Part shown: positions 6,875 through 9,201 of the stretch, piece after piece
Layout of the letters: the number at the start of each line of letters is the position of its first letter
How positions within the stretch are numbered: position 1 is the first letter of the stretch
Source of the DNA: Armatimonadota bacterium
GTDB taxonomy: Bacteria; Armatimonadota; Abditibacteriia; CG2-30-59-28
Direction: 5' to 3'
Assembly (NCBI GenBank): GCA_016199605.1
Contig: JACQGJ010000563.1
Coordinates: 1 to 9,201, forward strand
Length of the DNA: 9,201 bases
The notes under the pieces: generated by a model
The model's database searches: none
What the model was told of the DNA's origin: nothing
The model's input: only the letters and a program-made list of their open reading frames with translations
Translations under genes and position numbers: made by a program

Positions 6875-7808
6875 CACCTTTAAAAGCTGTATCTATTTGG
6901 ATTGCACGGTTGGAACGGGTGGGCATACAGAGGCCTTATTGCAGTCCGCCCCCCGGTCCACCGTGATTGGATTCGATCGAGATGCCGACACCCTCGAGTT
7001 TGCTCGGGGCCGTCTGGGGCAGTATGAGGATCGACTCCTGCTCGTTCACGGTGACTACCGGAACGCTGCAATGCACCTTGAAAACCTGGGAATCGAAATG
7101 GTCGATGGCTGTTTGATCGATGCGGGCATGAGTCTCTGGCAGGTTGACACGCCGGAGCGGGGCATGAGCTTCCGTTATGACGCACCCTTGGACATGAGGT
7201 TCGATGTGAATCAGCCGACGACCGCTGCCGACTTGGTTAACACCCTTAGGGCGGACCAGTTGGCAGAGCTATTCTACCAAGCTGGTGAGACAAGGTGGGC
7301 CCGGAGCATCGCAGCAAGCATCATCAACCGTCGCCGTCAACAACGCATTACAACTACAGCACAACTCATAGCCCTCGTCGAAGCAACAATCCCGGCAAGG
7401 CACCAACTACGGAGCAGACATCCGGTCACGCGAGTATTTGCAGCACTTCGCCAAGCAGTGAATGAAGAACTCGATGCAATAGCGAACGGACTAATTGCCG
7501 CAGCCAACATCACAGCACCGAGTGGCCGGATTGTCGTGCTCACATATAGCTCCAGTGAAGACCGTATTGCCAAGACTACGCTACGGCGCCTCGCGTCTTG
7601 CAGTGAGGAAACGAAGAAGTACCCAAGAGAAGCGCCAGTAGCCCCGGTCCCACCTTCCTCATTCACCCCCTCCCTCGGGCGGAACTCCATGTCCTCTCGC
7701 CCGGTTGTCACAATCTTGACCCGGAAGCCAATCGTGCCCGGCTCCGAAGAAAAGCGTAACAACCCCCGCAGCCGTAGCGCAAAGCTGAGGGCGGCTGAGA
7801 AAATGTAG
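6810..7808 (+). CDS. rsmH: 16S rRNA m4C1402 N4-methyltransferase RsmH
   Basis: RsmH (MraW) uses S-adenosylmethionine to methylate N4 of C1402 in the decoding centre of 16S rRNA. The 332 residues contain the expected landmarks: HQPVLV at 6-11 (family HxPVL) and the SAM loop CTVGTGGHT at about 32-40. These are followed by FDRDADTL, then a long block reading VDGCLIDAGMSLWQVDTPERG, and then APLDMRFD. Further on are RHPVTRVFAALRQAVNEEL, EDRIAK, and the C-terminal TRKPI and NPRSRSAKLRAAEK. The start at 6810 is set by the HxPVL position near the N-terminus and overlaps mraZ by 65 bases; no clear ribosome site is seen, so translation may be coupled. Two usually conserved blocks differ: SSPQ is SLWQ, and FHSLEDR is YSSSEDR. 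Confidence 0.92.
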   Translation: METPRLHQPVLVNQTLELLKVNTFKSCIYLDCTVGTGGHTEALLQSAPRSTVIGFDRDADTLEFARGRLGQYEDRLLLVHGDYRNAAMHLENLGIEMVDGCLIDAGMSLWQVDTPERGMSFRYDAPLDMRFDVNQPTTAADLVNTLRADQLAELFYQAGETRWARSIAASIINRRRQQRITTTAQLIALVEATIPARHQLRSRHPVTRVFAALRQAVNEELDAIANGLIAAANITAPSGRIVVLTYSSSEDRIAKTTLRRLASCSEETKKYPREAPVAPVPPSSFTPSLGRNSMSSRPVVTILTRKPIVPGSEEKRNNPRSRSAKLRAAEKM

Positions 7809-7882
7809 TGTGCCCGTCCTGACCCGATGGGCGATTTCGATTCCCCTTTTCCTCCCTTCCCTCGCAGTATCCAGTCCACACT

Positions 7883-7889
7883 GAGGTGA
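7883..7889 (+). promoter_or_regulatory. Shine-Dalgarno that sets the ftsL start
   Basis: GAGGTGA lies 8 bases before the ATG at 7898. The in-frame GTG at 7886 overlaps this site and is therefore unlikely to be the start. The preceding 89 bases after rsmH hold no visible promoter or terminator. Confidence 0.65.
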
Positions 7890-7897
7890 GACAAAGA

Positions 7898-8482
7898 ATG
7901 AGAGCCGCTGTCAATCACAGATTTCCTGACACCGAAACCATCGTCGGCCCAGCCACAAGGCGACACCCAAGACCGCCTGAAAGGCCTTTCGAGCACATAC
8001 CCTCACACCACAATCCCAGGGAAAAATCGGCCCCCGTCTCACCTCGGCGGAAGCACGGACAGCCTCTGATCTGGAACCTCTCCTACGTTGCAGCGTGGGG
8101 TTCCGTCTTTACTTTGGTGATGGTTTACACCCTGATCAACGCGGCGGCGTTCGCCTTCGCTTTCTGTGGCAGGCAATTGGACAATACGATTGCCGGGGTG
8201 AACAACGACTTGAACTTAATGCACTCCCGGATTGCGAGAGTCACCTCTCCTGACATGGCTCGACAGGTGGCAGCCTCCAAGGGTTGGCAGCGGGTATCGA
8301 CCGAGCAGATCGACGACCTCACGATTCCTGCAACGACAAACCTTGCCGAACAACCTGACTTCACCGGTCCACAGGAGAACCCGCGGCGGACCTCGGAACG
8401 GATCGCCCCGTCGTTGCCAACCCGTGGCTCAGGTGGTTCCATCCCCATCGTGCTGGTTGCTTCTGATCCCACCCCGGAGTGA
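7898..8482 (+). CDS. ftsL: FtsL-like septum protein (bitopic, coiled coil)
   Basis: The 194-residue protein has a basic cytoplasmic N-terminus (about 1-58; Arg, Pro and His rich). One membrane span follows (about 62-90, YVAAWGSVFTLVMVYTLINA onward), then a short helical region at 91-131 ending in ARVTSPDMARQVAASKGW. That ending resembles the FtsL/FtsB-type motif in which a heptad helix is followed by a short block with Ala, Arg and Gly. FtsL links FtsB/FtsQ to the FtsW/FtsI synthase at the division site. The place between rsmH and a class B PBP gene is the classic ftsL position, which carries most of the weight. FtsL sequences are poorly conserved. The N-terminal tail and the Pro/Ser-rich C-terminal tail (about 132-194) make it longer than the common 100-120 residues. 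Confidence 0.75.
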   Translation: MRAAVNHRFPDTETIVGPATRRHPRPPERPFEHIPSHHNPREKSAPVSPRRKHGQPLIWNLSYVAAWGSVFTLVMVYTLINAAAFAFAFCGRQLDNTIAGVNNDLNLMHSRIARVTSPDMARQVAASKGWQRVSTEQIDDLTIPATTNLAEQPDFTGPQENPRRTSERIAPSLPTRGSGGSIPIVLVASDPTPE

Positions 8483-8548
8483 TCTGCGGAGTGGGGGAGG
8501 CAGGACAACCTGCGGCTCATCGGTTTACCTCAAGCAGGAGGACGCAAC

Positions 8549-9201
8549 ATGAGAACGTCAGACGAGACCCGCCTCCGCGTCGAGCGTCTTTGCTACTGCT
8601 CGCTGATCGCGACCTGCGCCATCGCGATTCACCTGTTCCGTCTCCAGCTTCTCGAGCGTCACGACATCCCTGGGATAACCACTGATACGGTGATTCTTCA
8701 GCCTCGAAGGGGAGGTATTTACACACGCGACGGTGTTGCTCTTGCCGTCTCCCCTGAAGGAGAGCAAGTGTGCGCCAATCCCCGGACGGTGCGAGACAAG
8801 GAGAAGGCGGCGACGCTGCTGTCGCCGATTCTTGGCACGCCCAGAGAGAATCTTGTCAAGCTGCTCAGCAAGACCGTACAACCCGATGGCTCCCCAAACC
8901 GATTCGTTTTGCTCAGCAAGCAGGTCAACGAGACGACTGCCCAGCGGGTCAAACAATGCAATCAGGAGATGATGGGCGAAGAGGACTCCTCCCATCCTCC
9001 AGCGATTTACTCGAGACCCTTCCACTACCGGGAATACCCCCGCGGAGATTTCGCCTCCCAGCTTGTGGGATTTGTCAGACCGAGTTCTCCTCAAAGGTCG
9101 CAGAAGCGGGTTAGTGGAACTGGCATCGAGTACTACTGGGACAACGTGCTCGGAGGCAGACCGGGGAAGATGGAAGCCGAAGTGGATGCCCGAGGCAATC
9201 C
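8549..9201 (+). CDS. ftsI: Class B penicillin-binding protein, FtsI-like (3' partial)
   Basis: The gene runs off the right edge; 217 complete residues are visible. The start ATG follows AGGAGGA (8536-8542) at six-base spacing. Residues 14-35 form a membrane anchor (CYCSLIATCAIAIHLF). Then comes the class B PBP motif PRRGGIYTRDGVALA (52-66), the dimerisation-domain element RFVLLSKQV (118-126), and a segment reading REYPRGDFASQLVGFV (161-176). After that come GTGIEYYWDNVLGGRPGK (190-207) and DARGN (213-217). The transpeptidase part with SxxK, SxN and KTG is outside the window. FtsI crosslinks septal peptidoglycan. Its position after ftsL points to the division enzyme rather than the elongation PBP2. 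Three Cys in the anchor region (15, 17, 23) are a minor oddity. Confidence 0.88.
   Translation, partial: MRTSDETRLRVERLCYCSLIATCAIAIHLFRLQLLERHDIPGITTDTVILQPRRGGIYTRDGVALAVSPEGEQVCANPRTVRDKEKAATLLSPILGTPRENLVKLLSKTVQPDGSPNRFVLLSKQVNETTAQRVKQCNQEMMGEEDSSHPPAIYSRPFHYREYPRGDFASQLVGFVRPSSPQRSQKRVSGTGIEYYWDNVLGGRPGKMEAEVDARGN

Noticed and set aside
7337..7996. A 219-codon minus-strand frame over the end of rsmH and the start of ftsL
   Set aside because: It covers the conserved C-terminus of RsmH on the other strand and has no recognisable protein features.

Overview
The window (9,201 bp, GC-rich, all genes on the + strand) is ordinary bacterial chromosome that crosses the upstream border of a division/cell-wall (dcw) cluster. 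No mobile element, CRISPR array, tRNA or rRNA was seen. The combination of a DUF4380-type protein, a secreted protein that joins Ig-like, LysM and copper-amine-oxidase-N-like (stalk) modules, and an mraZ-rsmH-ftsL-ftsI cluster would fit Armatimonadota or a related lineage. That placement is a low-confidence inference from domain content, not from a sequence search.

Left part (1-2476): a 5'-truncated gene begins with the tail of a TPR and carries an HEYGH (HExxH) zinc-metallopeptidase-like motif. Nineteen bases after its stop comes a secreted DUF4380-like protein of the mutarotase type. The tight spacing suggests one operon.

Middle part (2477-5750): a recognisable promoter and a strong Shine-Dalgarno precede a 1,029-residue exported protein. 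It has a signal peptide, two Ig-like domains, a roughly 600-residue basic Pro/Ser/Arg-rich linker, a LysM domain and a C-terminal copper-amine-oxidase-N-like domain. It is probably a wall-associated protein of unknown exact role. A 12-bp-stem intrinsic terminator follows it.

Non-coding gap (5751-6331): after the terminator lie three more hairpins, a second terminator-like hairpin with a T-tract, and a perfect 14-bp palindrome. Then come a good sigma70-type promoter and a ladder of GGAA boxes at 10-bp phase just before mraZ, which I read as an MraZ auto-operator.

Right part (6332-9201): mraZ, rsmH, an ftsL-like gene and the 5' part of a class B penicillin-binding protein (ftsI-like) form the start of the dcw operon. 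MraZ would regulate the operon. RsmH methylates 16S rRNA. FtsL and the PBP act in septal peptidoglycan synthesis. MraZ and RsmH both depart from their family signatures at usually conserved places. I see no clearly new defence or mobile system here. The most interesting items are the mraZ control region, the altered second motif of MraZ, the structured gap, the modular LysM protein, and the metallopeptidase/DUF4380 pair.
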